Made by a program: the position numbers and the translations under genes. Of a DNA stretch of 64,000 nt, positions 36,015-45,603 are shown piece by piece (the stretch's first letter is position 1; every line of letters starts with the position of its first letter). The notes below the pieces were generated by a model. That model saw nothing but the letters and a program-made list of their open reading frames with translations, was not told where the DNA came from and made no database searches. Source of the DNA: Oceaniglobus trochenteri. GTDB lineage: Bacteria; Pseudomonadota; Alphaproteobacteria; Rhodobacterales; Rhodobacteraceae. The stretch lies in NCBI RefSeq assembly GCF_020529025.1, contig NZ_JACNMM010000009.1, positions 124,001 through 188,000 on the forward strand, in the 5' to 3' direction.

Positions 36015-36060
36015 TGGGGGCAAGGGGCGAAGCCCCAAACGGCCCGCAGGGCCGCCCCCC

Positions 36061-37230
36061 TTATTGCAGGTCGCCGAAGGCGTCCTTCAGGCGCGCCACG
36101 GCCTCGTCGATGCGGGCGCGGGGGGTGGCGATGTTGAAGCGCAGGAAGGATTCACCGCCCTTTCCGAAGGTGGGCCCTGCATTGGTGGCGATTCGCGCCT
36201 CTTTCGACACGCGGCCGGTGAACTCTTCAGGTGTCATGCCGGTGCCTTCGAAGCTGACCCAGCTGAGGTATGTCGCTTCGAGAGGGGCCGAGGCGAGGCC
36301 GGGGATCTGGGCGATCCCGGCGTCGAACACCTTCCTGTTGCCGTCGAGATAGACCATCAGGTCGTCGACCCAGGCCGCGCCCTCGGGGGAATAGGCGGCC
36401 GTCGCCATGATCAGGCCGAAAGAGTTGGGCGACATTCCCATGGCCGCCATGCGGGCGGCGAAGCGGGTGCGCAGGGCCGGGTCTGAGATGATGACATTGC
36501 CGACGTGCGATCCGGCGATGTTGAAGGTCTTGGTGGTTGCCGTCATCATCACCAGCCGGTCGGCGATCCCGTCGATATGGGCCATGGGGATATGGCGGTG
36601 GCCGGGATAGACCAGATCGTGGTGGATTTCGTCACTGACAAGGATAAGGTCGTGGCGGCGGGCGAATTCGGCCACCTGCTCCAGCTCGGTCCTTGTCCAG
36701 ACCCGCCCGCCGGGGTTGTGGGGCGAGCAGAGGATCAGCATCGTTTCGCTGCCGTCCATCCGGGCGTTCCAGCCTTCGATGTCGAGTTCGTAGCGGCCAT
36801 CGGCAAGGGGCATCTCGCATTCCACGACGCGCCGCCCCGCGGCCTCGATCACCCGGGCGAAGGCGTGATAGACCGGAGTGAACAGCACCACGCCGTCACC
36901 GGGCGCGGTGAAGGTGTCGATGCACATCGAGGTGCCGTTGACCAGGCCGTGAGTGGTGAAGATCCATTCGGGCTGTACCTGCCAGCCGTGGCGGTTCTCC
37001 ATCCACCACTGGATGGCGGCCTTGTATTCGCCATCGCCGCCGAAATAGCCATAGACGCCATGATCGGCCATGCCCTGCACCGCGTCCTGCACGCATTGGG
37101 GCGGGCGGAAATCCATGTCGGCCACCCACATCGACAGCCCGTCCTTGGCGGGGACGCCATAGAGTGTCTCCATCATGTCCCATTTTGCACTGTGGGTGCC
37201 GCGGCGGTCGATGATTTCGTCGAAACTCAT
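36061..37230 (-). CDS. PatB/MalY-type PLP-dependent C-S lyase (cystathionine beta-lyase-like aminotransferase fold)
   Basis: The 389-residue product is a fold-type I PLP enzyme. It shows WVADMDFRPPQCV, typical of MalY/PatB; FTPVYHAF; CSPHNPGGRVWTRTEL; VSDEIHHDLVYPGHRHIP; and the PLP-lysine segment TATTKTFNIAG. PatB enzymes cleave cystathionine or cysteine conjugates to pyruvate, ammonia and a thiol. It is monocistronic and divergent from the deformylase cluster. The exact substrate is not decidable from sequence. Confidence 0.9.
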   Translation of the reverse strand: MSFDEIIDRRGTHSAKWDMMETLYGVPAKDGLSMWVADMDFRPPQCVQDAVQGMADHGVYGYFGGDGEYKAAIQWWMENRHGWQVQPEWIFTTHGLVNGTSMCIDTFTAPGDGVVLFTPVYHAFARVIEAAGRRVVECEMPLADGRYELDIEGWNARMDGSETMLILCSPHNPGGRVWTRTELEQVAEFARRHDLILVSDEIHHDLVYPGHRHIPMAHIDGIADRLVMMTATTKTFNIAGSHVGNVIISDPALRTRFAARMAAMGMSPNSFGLIMATAAYSPEGAAWVDDLMVYLDGNRKVFDAGIAQIPGLASAPLEATYLSWVSFEGTGMTPEEFTGRVSKEARIATNAGPTFGKGGESFLRFNIATPRARIDEAVARLKDAFGDLQ

Positions 37231-37299
37231 GGGGGTGGTCCTCTTCGCTGATATGCGCCGATACCCTAAGCGGGCGTGGCGTGGCGTCCAGCCCTATTC

Positions 37300-37349
37300 G
37301 CCGACGCCCGGGTCCGGGCCTTCCCATTTGCCGACGCCCGGGTCCGGGC
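37300..37349 (+). repeat. Two tandem 20-base direct repeats, each a small hairpin, upstream of def
   Basis: The 20 bases at 37300-37319 recur exactly at 37330-37349 (period 30). Each copy contains GCCCGGGTCCGGGC, able to fold as a short GC stem. They lie 40-90 bases before the first deformylase start, where a promoter or leader is expected. Confidence 0.8.
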
Positions 37350-37388
37350 GATATTGCCAAACGCGGTCTCTCCGCTTACATCCGCGCC

Positions 37389-37910
37389 ATGGCATTGCTT
37401 GATATCCTCATCCATCCCGACCCGCGCCTGAAAAAGGCCGCCACCCCGGTTGCCGAGGTGACGCCCGCGTTGCGCACCCTGGCGGCGGACATGCTGGAAA
37501 CCATGTACGACGCGCCGGGCATCGGGCTGGCCGCGCCGCAGGTTGGCGTATTGCAGCGGCTGATCGTGCTCGACTGCGTCAAGGAGGAGGGTGCCGCGCC
37601 GCGCCCCATCGTCATGGTGAACCCCGAGGTGACCTGGGCGAGCGACGAACTCTCGGTCTATGACGAGGGCTGCCTGTCGATCCCCGAGCAATACGGCGAG
37701 GTCGAGCGGCCGGCCGAGGTTGACGTGCGCTGGCATGATCTGGACATGGCCGAGCATTCGGAGCGCTTCAGCGGGTTGTGGGCGACCTGCGTGCAGCACG
37801 AGATCGACCATATCGACGGCAAGCTGTTCATCGATTATCTCAAGCCCCTGCGCCGGCAGATGATCACCCGCAAGATGGTGAAGCTGAAGCGCGAGCGGAT
37901 GCGGGCCTGA
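37389..37910 (+). CDS. def: Peptide deformylase (canonical copy)
   Basis: Def removes the N-formyl group from nascent proteins. The 173-residue product has all three motifs intact: [10 protein letters not shown] (45-53), EGCLSIP with the metal-ligand Cys95, and QHEIDH with ligands His137 and His141 and catalytic Glu138. I start at ATG 37389, the only ATG at the conserved N-terminus. It is the first of three def-like genes in a row, 3 bases before the next, leading into fmt. Confidence 0.97.
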   Translation: MALLDILIHPDPRLKKAATPVAEVTPALRTLAADMLETMYDAPGIGLAAPQVGVLQRLIVLDCVKEEGAAPRPIVMVNPEVTWASDELSVYDEGCLSIPEQYGEVERPAEVDVRWHDLDMAEHSERFSGLWATCVQHEIDHIDGKLFIDYLKPLRRQMITRKMVKLKRERMRA

Positions 37911-37913
37911 GCG

Positions 37914-38405
37914 GTGCCGCTCGACATCCTGAAATGGCCCGACCCGGTGCTGTCGCAGGTCTGTGCGCCGGTTGCGCTTTTCGACGCGGGGCTTAAGGCC
38001 CTGATCGACGATATGTTCGCCACGATGTATGCCGCGCCGGGGCGGGGCCTTGCCGCACCGCAGGTCGGGCGCGCCCTGCGCCTTTTCGTCATGGATGTGA
38101 CCTGGAAGGAGGGCACCCCTTCGCCCTTCGCCTTCGTCAATCCGCAGATCCTCTGGGCGTCGGATGATCTTGGCACGGCCGATGAGCAATGCCTTTCGAT
38201 CCCCGACGTGCCGATGCCCGTCGAACGGCCGCAAACGGTGCGGATGCGCTGGCAGGGGCATGACGGCGCCTGGCAGGAACAGGAGCTTTCGGGCATGGCC
38301 GCCCGCTGTGCCCAGCACGAGCTGGACCATCTGGACGGGATCGTGATCTTCGATCGTGTCGCGCCCGACCTGCGCGCCGGGCTTGAGGCGGGGTATCTGG
38401 CATGA
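37914..38405 (+). CDS. Second peptide deformylase paralogue
   Basis: The 163-residue product starts with GTG and keeps [10 protein letters not shown], the ligand Cys93 and QHELDH (His135, Glu136, His139). The second motif reads EQCLSIP instead of EGCLSIP. All metal ligands and the catalytic glutamate are present, so it could be active, perhaps with altered substrate preference. It has a shorter C-terminus than the first copy, without its basic helix. It overlaps the third copy by 4 bases. Confidence 0.9.
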   Translation: MPLDILKWPDPVLSQVCAPVALFDAGLKALIDDMFATMYAAPGRGLAAPQVGRALRLFVMDVTWKEGTPSPFAFVNPQILWASDDLGTADEQCLSIPDVPMPVERPQTVRMRWQGHDGAWQEQELSGMAARCAQHELDHLDGIVIFDRVAPDLRAGLEAGYLA

Positions 38406-38896
38406 CGCCGCGCCCCTATGTCATGTGGCCCGACCGCCGGTTGCGCACGGCAGCCGAACCCGTCGAGCAGATCACCGACGATATCCGCGCCCTGTGGGAC
38501 GAGATGATTGCGGCGATGGATGCCATGCCCGGTGTCGGGCTGGCCGCGCCGCAGCTTGGGGTGATGCTGCGCCTTGCGGTGGTGGATGCCTCGGACAAGC
38601 GCGGGCAGGCCGTGCGCATGGCCAACCCCGAGGTTCTGCACGCCAGTGTCGAGCCGCGCTGGCACGAGGAGGCCTCGCCCAACCTGCCGGGGCTTTCGGC
38701 GCCGGTGGAGCGGCCCCGGGCCGTGACTGTGCGCTTTATGAACGAACGCGGCGAAAGCGAAGACCGCGATTTCGTCGGGCTTTGGGCCACGAGCGTGCAG
38801 CATCAGATCGATCACCTGAACGGGCGGATGTACTTCGACCGGCTGAGCCGGGTAAAGCGGGCCATGCTGCTGAAGAAGGCGGCAAAACTGCGCTGA
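38402..38896 (+). CDS. Third deformylase paralogue, active-site residues lost (probable pseudoenzyme)
   Basis: The 164-residue product aligns with its two upstream paralogues over the full length and keeps the first motif ([10 protein letters not shown]). Where they have EGCLSIP or EQCLSIP it has EASPNLP, so the metal-ligand cysteine is Ser92. Where they have HEIDH or HELDH it has HQIDH, so the catalytic glutamate is Gln135; both histidines (134, 138) remain. Such a protein should not deformylate peptides by the known mechanism. The frame is intact, start-stop overlap with its neighbour is kept, and codon use matches the region, so it looks maintained rather than decaying. Confidence 0.9.
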   Translation: MTPRPYVMWPDRRLRTAAEPVEQITDDIRALWDEMIAAMDAMPGVGLAAPQLGVMLRLAVVDASDKRGQAVRMANPEVLHASVEPRWHEEASPNLPGLSAPVERPRAVTVRFMNERGESEDRDFVGLWATSVQHQIDHLNGRMYFDRLSRVKRAMLLKKAAKLR

Positions 38897-38931
38897 CGGT
38901 GGCCGTTGCGGGCCGGGGATGCCTGCGGCGC

Positions 38932-38953
38932 GAGTATTTTCAGCAAGAAAGAG
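38932..38953 (+). repeat. Intergenic repeat, class A copy, within the fmt leader
   Basis: GAGTATTTTCAGCAAGAAAG plus AG. It ends 14 bases before the fmt start, and its AAGAAAGAGGCGAGGG edge overlaps the place where the ribosome site should be. Confidence 0.78.
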
Positions 38954-38967
38954 GCGAGGGCGCACAG

Positions 38968-39867
38968 ATGCGGATCGTGTTCATGGGAACGCCGGATTTT
39001 TCGGTTCCGGTGCTGGAGGCATTGGTCGGGGCGGGGCACGAGATTGCCTGTGTCTATTGCCAGCCGCCACGCCCGGCGGGGCGGGGCAAGAAGGATCGTC
39101 CGACGCCGGTTCATGCCCGTGCGCAGGCACTGGGGCTGCGGGTGCGCCATCCGGTTTCTCTGAAAGGGGCCGAGGCGCAGGCCGAATTCGCCGCGCTGGG
39201 GGCGGATGTGGCCGTTGTCGTGGCCTATGGGTTGATCCTGCCGCAGGCGGTTCTGGATGCGCCGATGCTGGGCTGTCTGAACATCCACGCCTCGCTGCTG
39301 CCACGCTGGCGCGGGGCGGCGCCTATTCACCGGGCCGTGATGGCGGGGGACGGGGAGACCGGCGTCTGCATCATGCGGATGGAGGCGGGGCTGGACACCG
39401 GGCCGGTGCTGTTGCGCGCTGCCACGCCGATTGGCGCGGCCGAGACGACCGGCGATCTGCACGACCGGCTTTCGTCCACGGGGGCCGACCTGATCCTGCG
39501 GGCGCTGGAGGATCTGCCGAGGCTGGAGGCCGTGGCCCAGCCCGAAGAGGGCGTGACCTATGCCGCCAAGATCGACAAGGCCGAAGCGCGGATCGACTGG
39601 ACCCGCCCGGCGTCCGAGGTGGCACGGCATATCAACGGCCTTTCGCCCTTTCCGGGCGCCTGGTGCGAGGTGGCGGGCGAGCGGGTGAAGCTGCTGCGTG
39701 CCCTTGCCGTCGCGGGCGAGGGCGCGCCGGGGCAGGTGACGGAGGGCTTTACCGTGGCCTGCGGCACCGGCGCGGTGCGCATCGAACGGGCGCAGCGGGC
39801 CGGCAAGGGTGCCATGGCGGCAGAGGATGTGCTGCGCGGGCTTGCCCTGCCGCCGGTTCTGACCTGA
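38968..39867 (+). CDS. fmt: Methionyl-tRNA formyltransferase
   Basis: Fmt formylates initiator Met-tRNA with 10-formyl-tetrahydrofolate, the reaction that the deformylases undo. The 299-residue product has [19 protein letters not shown], the catalytic-region sequence [16 protein letters not shown], and the C-terminal tRNA-binding domain ([14 protein letters not shown]). ATG 38968 fits the family start exactly. It lies 71 bases downstream of the third def-like gene. Confidence 0.97.
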   Translation: MRIVFMGTPDFSVPVLEALVGAGHEIACVYCQPPRPAGRGKKDRPTPVHARAQALGLRVRHPVSLKGAEAQAEFAALGADVAVVVAYGLILPQAVLDAPMLGCLNIHASLLPRWRGAAPIHRAVMAGDGETGVCIMRMEAGLDTGPVLLRAATPIGAAETTGDLHDRLSSTGADLILRALEDLPRLEAVAQPEEGVTYAAKIDKAEARIDWTRPASEVARHINGLSPFPGAWCEVAGERVKLLRALAVAGEGAPGQVTEGFTVACGTGAVRIERAQRAGKGAMAAEDVLRGLALPPVLT

Positions 39868-39896
39868 TCTGACGCGCGGTGGGCGCGCGCGATCGT

Positions 39897-40520
39897 TCAG
39901 GCGCGCGGTGGTCGCGCGCGATAGACCGGCATCCGCCACCCGAAGGCCAGAGACCCGCCCCTGAGTGCGAAGGTGACGATGCCCCCTCCGATCAGCGCCA
40001 GTTGCGGCACCGCGCCGAACTGTAGCGCGATCAGCGCCGCAGCGGCTCCGGCGAAGGCGGCGGTGGCATAGATTTCGCCCTGCTTCAGCAGCAGCGGAAT
40101 TTCGTTGGCCACCACGTCGCGCATCAGCCCGCCGGCGGTGCCCGTCGTCACCCCCATGACAAGGACAACCGCCGGGGAATGGCCCATGGCCAGCGCCACG
40201 CCGGCCCCCGCGGGCACGGCGAAGGCCAGGGCCGCGGCGTCCAGCCACAAGACCCAACGATAGCGGCTTTCCACCAGGTGCGCGGTGAAGAAGATCAGCA
40301 CCGCCGCCGCCACGATCAGCGCCAGGAAAGTGGGCTGGCCGACCCAGAACACCGGATCCCGGTTCAGCAGCACATCGCGCACCGTGCCGCCGCCCACGGC
40401 CGTCAGCCCCGAAAGCACGATGAAGCCAACGATATCAAGCTGCCCGCGGCTGGCCGTCAGCGCGCCCGTCAGCGCAAAGACGAAGACGGCGACGTGATCG
40501 AGCAGCCAGACCAGCGTCAT
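39897..40520 (-). CDS. TRIC/UPF0126 (YicG-type) membrane protein
   Basis: The 207-residue product has about seven membrane helices in two repeated halves, each with a glycine-rich segment: [21 protein letters not shown] and [21 protein letters not shown]. These are the signatures of the bacterial trimeric intracellular cation channel family. ATG 40520 overlaps the rnhA stop by 4 bases; an extension would run backwards into rnhA. Transported ion not known from sequence. Confidence 0.9.
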   Translation of the reverse strand: MTLVWLLDHVAVFVFALTGALTASRGQLDIVGFIVLSGLTAVGGGTVRDVLLNRDPVFWVGQPTFLALIVAAAVLIFFTAHLVESRYRWVLWLDAAALAFAVPAGAGVALAMGHSPAVVLVMGVTTGTAGGLMRDVVANEIPLLLKQGEIYATAAFAGAAAALIALQFGAVPQLALIGGGIVTFALRGGSLAFGWRMPVYRARPPRA

Positions 40521-40987
40521 GCGCCGTTGCCCTTGCCGGGCTTGAAGGGCGCCATTCCGGCGCGGGCCAGTTCGTCGGCGCGTTCGTTTTCGGGGTGGCC
40601 GGCATGGCCCTTGACCCACTCCCAGGTGACGTCGTGGCGCTTTTGCGCCTCGTCGATGCGGCGCCACAGGTCTTCGTTCTTGACCGGTTTCTTCTGCGAG
40701 GTTCGCCAGCCGTTGCGCTTCCAGCCGTGAATCCAGCCGGTCACGCCGTTCTTCACGTAGGCGCTGTCGGTGACGATGGTGATCTTGCTGGGCCGCGACA
40801 GGGATTCCAGCGCGCTGATTGCGGCCAGAAGCTCCATCCGGTTGTTGGTGGTGTCAGGCTCGCCGCCTTTCAGCTCGCGCTCTTTCACCACCTTGCCGTC
40901 GCTGCGCGCGATCATCAGCGCGCCCCAGCCGCCGGGGCCGGGGTTTCCGCTGCAGGCGCCGTCGGTATAGGCAAGGATATCGGGCAT
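40517..40987 (-). CDS. rnhA: Ribonuclease HI
   Basis: RNase HI cuts RNA in RNA-DNA hybrids. The 156-residue product has the catalytic acids in [31 protein letters not shown] and NERADELA, and the basic handle region [16 protein letters not shown] prefer ATG 40987 ([10 protein letters not shown]), which gives the standard length, over an in-frame start at 41026. Confidence 0.96.
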   Translation of the reverse strand: MPDILAYTDGACSGNPGPGGWGALMIARSDGKVVKERELKGGEPDTTNNRMELLAAISALESLSRPSKITIVTDSAYVKNGVTGWIHGWKRNGWRTSQKKPVKNEDLWRRIDEAQKRHDVTWEWVKGHAGHPENERADELARAGMAPFKPGKGNGA

Positions 40988-41064
40988 CGGGCAGGCTCCG
41001 CTGTCGGTCAGGTTTGCCGCCCTCATAGGCCCTGCGGCGCCCGCTGAAAAGCCCGCGAGGCGCG

Positions 41065-42162
41065 CTATCGCGCTTCCGGGCCGCCCAGGAAGCGGCCGAT
41101 GATCTGGAGCCGGTCCACGTTGTCCGAGATCACCTTGAAGGCCACCAGCAGCGGCACGGCCACCAGCGCGCCGGGAATGCCCCAGAGCCAGCCCCAGACC
41201 ACCACCGTCAGGAAGACGGCGACCGGGTTCATCTCAAGCCGCCGGCCGACCATCCAGGGCGTGATGAACTGCCCTTCGATGGCGGTGAGAAACATGTAGG
41301 CAGCGGGCGCCAGCGCCGCATAAGCCAGCGAATCGAAGGACACGATGGCAAAGGCGGCAACAAGGGCGGCGCCGATCAGCCCGCCGATATAGGGCAGAAA
41401 GTTCAGGCAGAAGGCCAGGATCCCCCAGATATAGGGGTATTCCATCCCGATCAGCGCCAGCGCGCCGGTGACGGCCAGCCCCAGCGCCAGGTTGATCAGC
41501 GTGATCGTCAGCAGGTAGCGCGAGACATTGCGCTCGATGTCGTAGACGGTGTTCAGGGCGCGCTTCTTGTCGCTCATCCGGGGGAAGGCCTGCACCAGCT
41601 TGATCAGGAACAGTTCGCCCGAGGCCAGCAGGAAGGTGGCCAGCACCAGCGCGACGGCGACGGTGGCCCCGACGCGGCCGATCGAACTCATCGCGTTGTT
41701 CAGAAGCGAGGGTTGCTGTACCACCACCTCGCGCACGCCGTTCTCGCCCATGCTTGTCATCTGTTCGACCTCGCGCGAGGCGTCCTGCACGTCACGCACC
41801 GAGATCATGATCCGGGTCAGGCGCCTTTGCAGATCGGCCTGCATCTGCGCGCTGTCGGCCATCAGGGTGTTGATGGCCCCGGCCGAAAACAGCGCGGCCG
41901 CCAGAAGCGCAACGGCGATGCCCAGACAGAGGATCACCGCCGATACGGGTGCAGGCAGGCCCAGCCGCTGCATGCCCCGGGCAACCGGGCGCAGGGTCAG
42001 CGCGATGAGGATACCGCCGAGGATCGGCAGCAGCAGGTCGCGGGCGACATAGGCCGTCGAGAACAGCGAAATCACCACGAGGACGGTCACGCCCCTGCGG
42101 ATTGCATTCAATGTATCGAACTCGGGGGTTTCATGGCGGTCTGCGTTTTCGGGATGCGCCAT
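41065..42162 (-). CDS. AI-2E family transporter (PerM/YdiK type)
   Basis: The 365-residue product has about eight membrane helices with a soluble segment at about residues 100-165. The family motif region [23 protein letters not shown] and the later [18 protein letters not shown] are conserved. Named members export AI-2 or act in Na+/H+ antiport; the substrate here is unknown. It stands alone on the minus strand. Confidence 0.88.
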   Translation of the reverse strand: MAHPENADRHETPEFDTLNAIRRGVTVLVVISLFSTAYVARDLLLPILGGILIALTLRPVARGMQRLGLPAPVSAVILCLGIAVALLAAALFSAGAINTLMADSAQMQADLQRRLTRIMISVRDVQDASREVEQMTSMGENGVREVVVQQPSLLNNAMSSIGRVGATVAVALVLATFLLASGELFLIKLVQAFPRMSDKKRALNTVYDIERNVSRYLLTITLINLALGLAVTGALALIGMEYPYIWGILAFCLNFLPYIGGLIGAALVAAFAIVSFDSLAYAALAPAAYMFLTAIEGQFITPWMVGRRLEMNPVAVFLTVVVWGWLWGIPGALVAVPLLVAFKVISDNVDRLQIIGRFLGGPEAR

Positions 42163-42256
42163 TTAAACCTCTTGCCATGCGATTGCCCTGCGGGCGCGCT
42201 TTACCGACAACGGCCCCTGTGGCGTTTGGTTCCCGCAGGGCGCGAAATTCGCGCGA

Positions 42257-42712
42257 TCAGATCACGCTTACCGAAAGGCAGGCGATCACGACGACGCTCA
42301 GCATCAGGCGAAGCTTCATCCACCAGGGCGGGGCAAGCCCCTGATGCCAGAAGACCGCGTCCAGCATGAGCAGCCCCAGGAAGCCGAAGATCAGGTACAT
42401 CGTGGCCGAGACCGGGCCGCCGCCGACGAAGAGGAAAGCCCAGAGCGCCGGCAGCACCGAAAGCGCATAACCGGTGCCGGCCACGCCGCCTTCGGCCCGG
42501 GTGGCAAAGCCCCAAAGCACCCCGGACATGAAGGCAAGGATCACACTGCCATAGGCGATCTGCACATAGGGGCCGACGAAGCGCGCGCCGATCAGTCGCG
42601 CCGCCGCAAGCCCGAGATCGGGCAGAAGGACGCTGAGCGCGCCCCAGATGAAGGGGACAAGCCCGGCCAGGCCAAGGCAAAGGGGAACGGTGGGAATGTT
42701 GTTGCGCTGCAT
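42257..42712 (-). CDS. DUF3429 domain membrane protein
   Basis: The 151-residue product has four to five membrane helices and the family's opening IPTVPLCLGLAGLVPFIWGAL, with ILAFMSGVLWGFATRA in the middle. DUF3429 proteins have no known function. ATG 42712 is chosen; a start 20 codons upstream adds a proline-rich, non-hydrophobic leader. Confidence 0.85.
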   Translation of the reverse strand: MQRNNIPTVPLCLGLAGLVPFIWGALSVLLPDLGLAAARLIGARFVGPYVQIAYGSVILAFMSGVLWGFATRAEGGVAGTGYALSVLPALWAFLFVGGGPVSATMYLIFGFLGLLMLDAVFWHQGLAPPWWMKLRLMLSVVVIACLSVSVI

Positions 42713-42778
42713 GGTGGCTCTGCCGGTGGGTTGCGTCGGGGTGACACTAGGGCGGAACGGGCCGGGGGCCAAGCGGGG

Positions 42779-43378
42779 CTATCCGGGGCGGCGGGCCAGG
42801 ATGATGACATGGGGGTCGGTCGTTCCGGCCAGCCCCCGGCCTTTGCCATGACGTGGCGGTTCCGCCGTCAGCCCCGCGCGGTCAAGATGCGCCACCAGAT
42901 CATCGGCACTGTAATAGGTATAGAGGCGCCCCAGGGCATCGCGATCTGTGCCGGTGCCCGTCTTCATGCCAAGATGAAGTATCCCGCCCGGTTTCAGGGC
43001 GCGGCAGATCCGGTCAAGATGCCCCGGAAAGGCGGCGCGCGGCGCATGCAGAAGCGAAAAGTTCGCCCAGATGCCGTGAAAGGCCGCCTCGTCCTTCAGA
43101 TCGTCGAAGCTCGCCTTCATGGCCTTCACCCCGGGGTGGCTGGCGGCAAGGGCGACCATTTCGGGCGAAAGATCGAAGGCGGTGGTCACCAGGCCGGCGC
43201 GCGCCATTTCCGCCGCAGCATGGCCCGGCCCACAGCCAAGGTCCAGCGCGGCGCCGCCACGGGGCAGGCGGGCGATGAAGCGGCGCAGGCTGTCGCGGGC
43301 CGAGGCGGGTTCGGTCAATGCCGCGTACTGGGCATGGTGGGCGGCATAGACCGCCAGGGTTTGGGGGTCGCCGCTCAT
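42779..43378 (-). CDS. Class I SAM-dependent methyltransferase
   Basis: The 199-residue product has the SAM-binding motif ALDLGCGPGHAAAEMA (about residues 44-60), DLSPEMVALA (acidic residue for ribose) and LKPGGILHLGMK. The substrate is unknown. Its start overlaps the stop of the LysE-type gene by 4 bases, suggesting co-transcription. Confidence 0.88.
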   Translation of the reverse strand: MSGDPQTLAVYAAHHAQYAALTEPASARDSLRRFIARLPRGGAALDLGCGPGHAAAEMARAGLVTTAFDLSPEMVALAASHPGVKAMKASFDDLKDEAAFHGIWANFSLLHAPRAAFPGHLDRICRALKPGGILHLGMKTGTGTDRDALGRLYTYYSADDLVAHLDRAGLTAEPPRHGKGRGLAGTTDPHVIILARRPG

Positions 43379-43989
43379 CTTGTTTCGGCGGCAAGCCGGG
43401 CGCCAAGGGCGGCGAAGACCGCCGCAAAGCCCCGGTTCAGCCAGGCCATGATCGTCGCGCTGCCCAGAACCCGGTTGCGCGCCGCGGCGGCGAAGACACC
43501 GTAGAGGGCGAAGACGGCAAAGGTCATCCCCATGAAAACGGCGCCCAGCAGGGCCATTTCCCCTGTGGCACTGGCCGGGTTGCCCGACAGGAAGGGCGGC
43601 AGGAGGGCGAGGAAGAAGATCGAAAGCTTGGGGTTGAGGATGTTGATCAGCGCGCCGCGCCGTGCGATCGCGATGCCGTCATGGCGCGTCCGGGTCGCGG
43701 TTATCGCCATGGCCCCGCCGCTGCGCAGGCTTTGCCAGGCGAGGTACAGCAGATAGGCGACACCGGCCCATTTCACCACGGCGAACAACAGCGCGCTGGT
43801 GTGCAGGATCGCCGCCAGCCCCAGCGTGGCCGCGGCAAGGTGCGGCAGGATGCCCAGCGTACAGCCGAAAGCGGCCCAGAGTGCCGATGCCCGTCCCTGA
43901 CCCAAAGCGATGGCCAGCGTATAGACAACCCCGGTGCCGGGCGCGCAGACGACGACAAGGGCGGTCAGCAGGAACTGGAGCGAGATCAC
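43375..43989 (-). CDS. LysE/RhtB family amino acid exporter
   Basis: The 204-residue product has six predicted membrane helices. It has the family's conserved segment APGTGVVYTLAIALGQGRASALWAAFGCTLG near the N-terminus (here cut to residues about 16-46) and NILNPKLSIFFLALLPPF in the middle. Members export amino acids or related small molecules. It is the first gene of a two-gene unit with the methyltransferase. Confidence 0.88.
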   Translation of the reverse strand: MISLQFLLTALVVVCAPGTGVVYTLAIALGQGRASALWAAFGCTLGILPHLAAATLGLAAILHTSALLFAVVKWAGVAYLLYLAWQSLRSGGAMAITATRTRHDGIAIARRGALINILNPKLSIFFLALLPPFLSGNPASATGEMALLGAVFMGMTFAVFALYGVFAAAARNRVLGSATIMAWLNRGFAAVFAALGARLAAETR

Positions 43990-44054
43990 CGGATCGGTCC
44001 TTTTTGCCGTTGGGGTGGCTTAGCGTTGCACCGAACCCGCAACCTGTCCAGCGG

Positions 44055-44519
44055 TCAGTCGGGGCGCGTGGCCAGGTCGGGCCCGGTGCGGAAGAACGAC
44101 ACGTCGTTGGTGAAGATGCTGTCGGGCGCCAGCCGGATCAGCCGGCCGGCCGGGTCGTCGATGCGGGCGATGGTGTCGATGAACCAGGGGTTCCAGCCGT
44201 CGGGCGCGCCAAGATAGCGTTGCAGCAGGCGGCGGAACAGGTCGGGGTTCATCGGGTGCACCTCGGCCCGGCCGCGCAGGCCCAGGTGGCGCAGGATGCC
44301 TGCGGGGTTGTCGTAATCCACGATCTCGACCGCGCAGGCGGGGTTTTCGGCCAGGCGGCGGGTGCTGGCGTTGTCCTTGCCGCCCAGCATCCACAGGGCG
44401 TCATCCTCCCATTGATACCACACCGGCGCATTGCGCGGCGTGCCATCGGCAGCGACGGTGGCCAGGTTGGCCATCAGCGGCCGCTCCAGCACCAGCCGGG
44501 GATCGAAGGGCGATTTCAC
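44055..44519 (-). CDS. PPOX-class (pyridoxamine 5'-phosphate oxidase fold) FMN/F420-binding protein
   Basis: The 154-residue product is a split-barrel flavin-binding type protein: [31 protein letters not shown], followed by [18 protein letters not shown]. These proteins reduce or bind small substrates with FMN, F420 or haem; the one here is undefined. Its start overlaps the ispH stop by 4 bases. Confidence 0.82.
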   Translation of the reverse strand: MKSPFDPRLVLERPLMANLATVAADGTPRNAPVWYQWEDDALWMLGGKDNASTRRLAENPACAVEIVDYDNPAGILRHLGLRGRAEVHPMNPDLFRRLLQRYLGAPDGWNPWFIDTIARIDDPAGRLIRLAPDSIFTNDVSFFRTGPDLATRPD

Positions 44520-45466
44520 GCCGGTTCGCGCAGGACGCGCGGCACCTTGAATTCGACGTTCTCGATGGCTGTCTCCACCCGCTCGACCGTCAGGTCATAG
44601 CGTTCCTCGAAGGCGTCGATCACCTCGTTCACCAGAACCTCGGGGGCGCTGGCGCCCGCGGTGATGCCGATGGAGCCGATCCCGTCCAGCGCGCGCCAGT
44701 CGATGTCGCCCGCCCGCTGCACCAGTTGGGCATAGTCGCAGCCCGCGGTACGCCCGACTTCCACCAGGCGGCGCGAGTTCGAGGAATTGGGCGCACCGAT
44801 CACCAGGATCGCATCGCATTTTGGCGCCATCGCCTTGACCGATTCCTGCCGGTTGGTGGTGGCATAGCATATGTCTTCCTTGTGCGGCCCCACGATGGCC
44901 GGGAAGCGCGCCTTCAGGGCGGCGACGATGCCGGCGGTGTCATCCACCGAAAGCGTGGTCTGGGTAATGAAGGCCAGCTTTTCGGGATCGCGCGGCGCGA
45001 CCTTGGCCACATCCGCCACGGTTTCCACCAACAGAACCTCGCCTTCGGGCAGTTGCCCCATGGTGCCAAGGGTTTCGGGGTGGCCCGCATGGCCGATCAT
45101 CACCATCTGCAAGCCGTTTTCGGAATGGCGCGCCGCCTCGATATGCACCTTGCTGACAAGGGGGCAGGTGGCATCGACATAGATCATGTTGCGCGCCTCG
45201 GCGGCGGCGGGCACGGCCTTGGGCACGCCATGGGCCGAAAAGATCACCGGGCGGTCGGCGGGGCATTCGTCAAGCTCTTCGACGAAGACGGCGCCCTTTT
45301 CGCGCAGCCCGTCGACCACGTATTTGTTGTGCACGATCTCATGGCGCACATAGACCGGCGCACCCCATTTTCCGATCGCCATCTCCACGATCTTGATGGC
45401 GCGGTCCACGCCCGCGCAAAACCCGCGCGGCGCGGCAAGATATAGGGTGAGGGGGGGCTTGGCCAT
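44516..45466 (-). CDS. ispH: 4-hydroxy-3-methylbut-2-enyl diphosphate reductase (IspH)
   Basis: IspH is the last enzyme of the MEP isoprenoid pathway, making IPP and DMAPP with a 4Fe-4S cluster. The 316-residue product has the three cluster cysteines in [21 protein letters not shown] and [17 protein letters not shown]. It also has [19 protein letters not shown] and AGASAPE. ATG 45466 ([17 protein letters not shown]) has GGAG upstream. It is divergent from the cytochrome c gene. Confidence 0.97.
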   Translation of the reverse strand: MAKPPLTLYLAAPRGFCAGVDRAIKIVEMAIGKWGAPVYVRHEIVHNKYVVDGLREKGAVFVEELDECPADRPVIFSAHGVPKAVPAAAEARNMIYVDATCPLVSKVHIEAARHSENGLQMVMIGHAGHPETLGTMGQLPEGEVLLVETVADVAKVAPRDPEKLAFITQTTLSVDDTAGIVAALKARFPAIVGPHKEDICYATTNRQESVKAMAPKCDAILVIGAPNSSNSRRLVEVGRTAGCDYAQLVQRAGDIDWRALDGIGSIGITAGASAPEVLVNEVIDAFEERYDLTVERVETAIENVEFKVPRVLREPA

Positions 45467-45603
45467 GTCGTCACTCCGTCGGGGATGGCCCACAGGTAGG
45501 CAATGGCGCGCCGGTCGTCCAGCCCCTGGCGGATCGCGGAAACGTGAATTGGCTTCCCCCGGCTGGAATCCGTCACGGAGGGAAAAACCGTGAAGGAGCC
45601 GAA

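Larger units (their letters stand above)
35486..36060. other. 575-base intergenic region with two facing class A repeats
   Basis: No credible gene is visible. It contains the rhlE leader, a GC hairpin around 35809-35828 (GCCTGC/GCAGGC), a plus-oriented class A repeat at 35840 and a minus-oriented copy at 35994. Downstream of the second copy is a GGGGCAAGGGGCGAAGCCCC hairpin near the PatB-type gene's stop. Confidence 0.6.
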
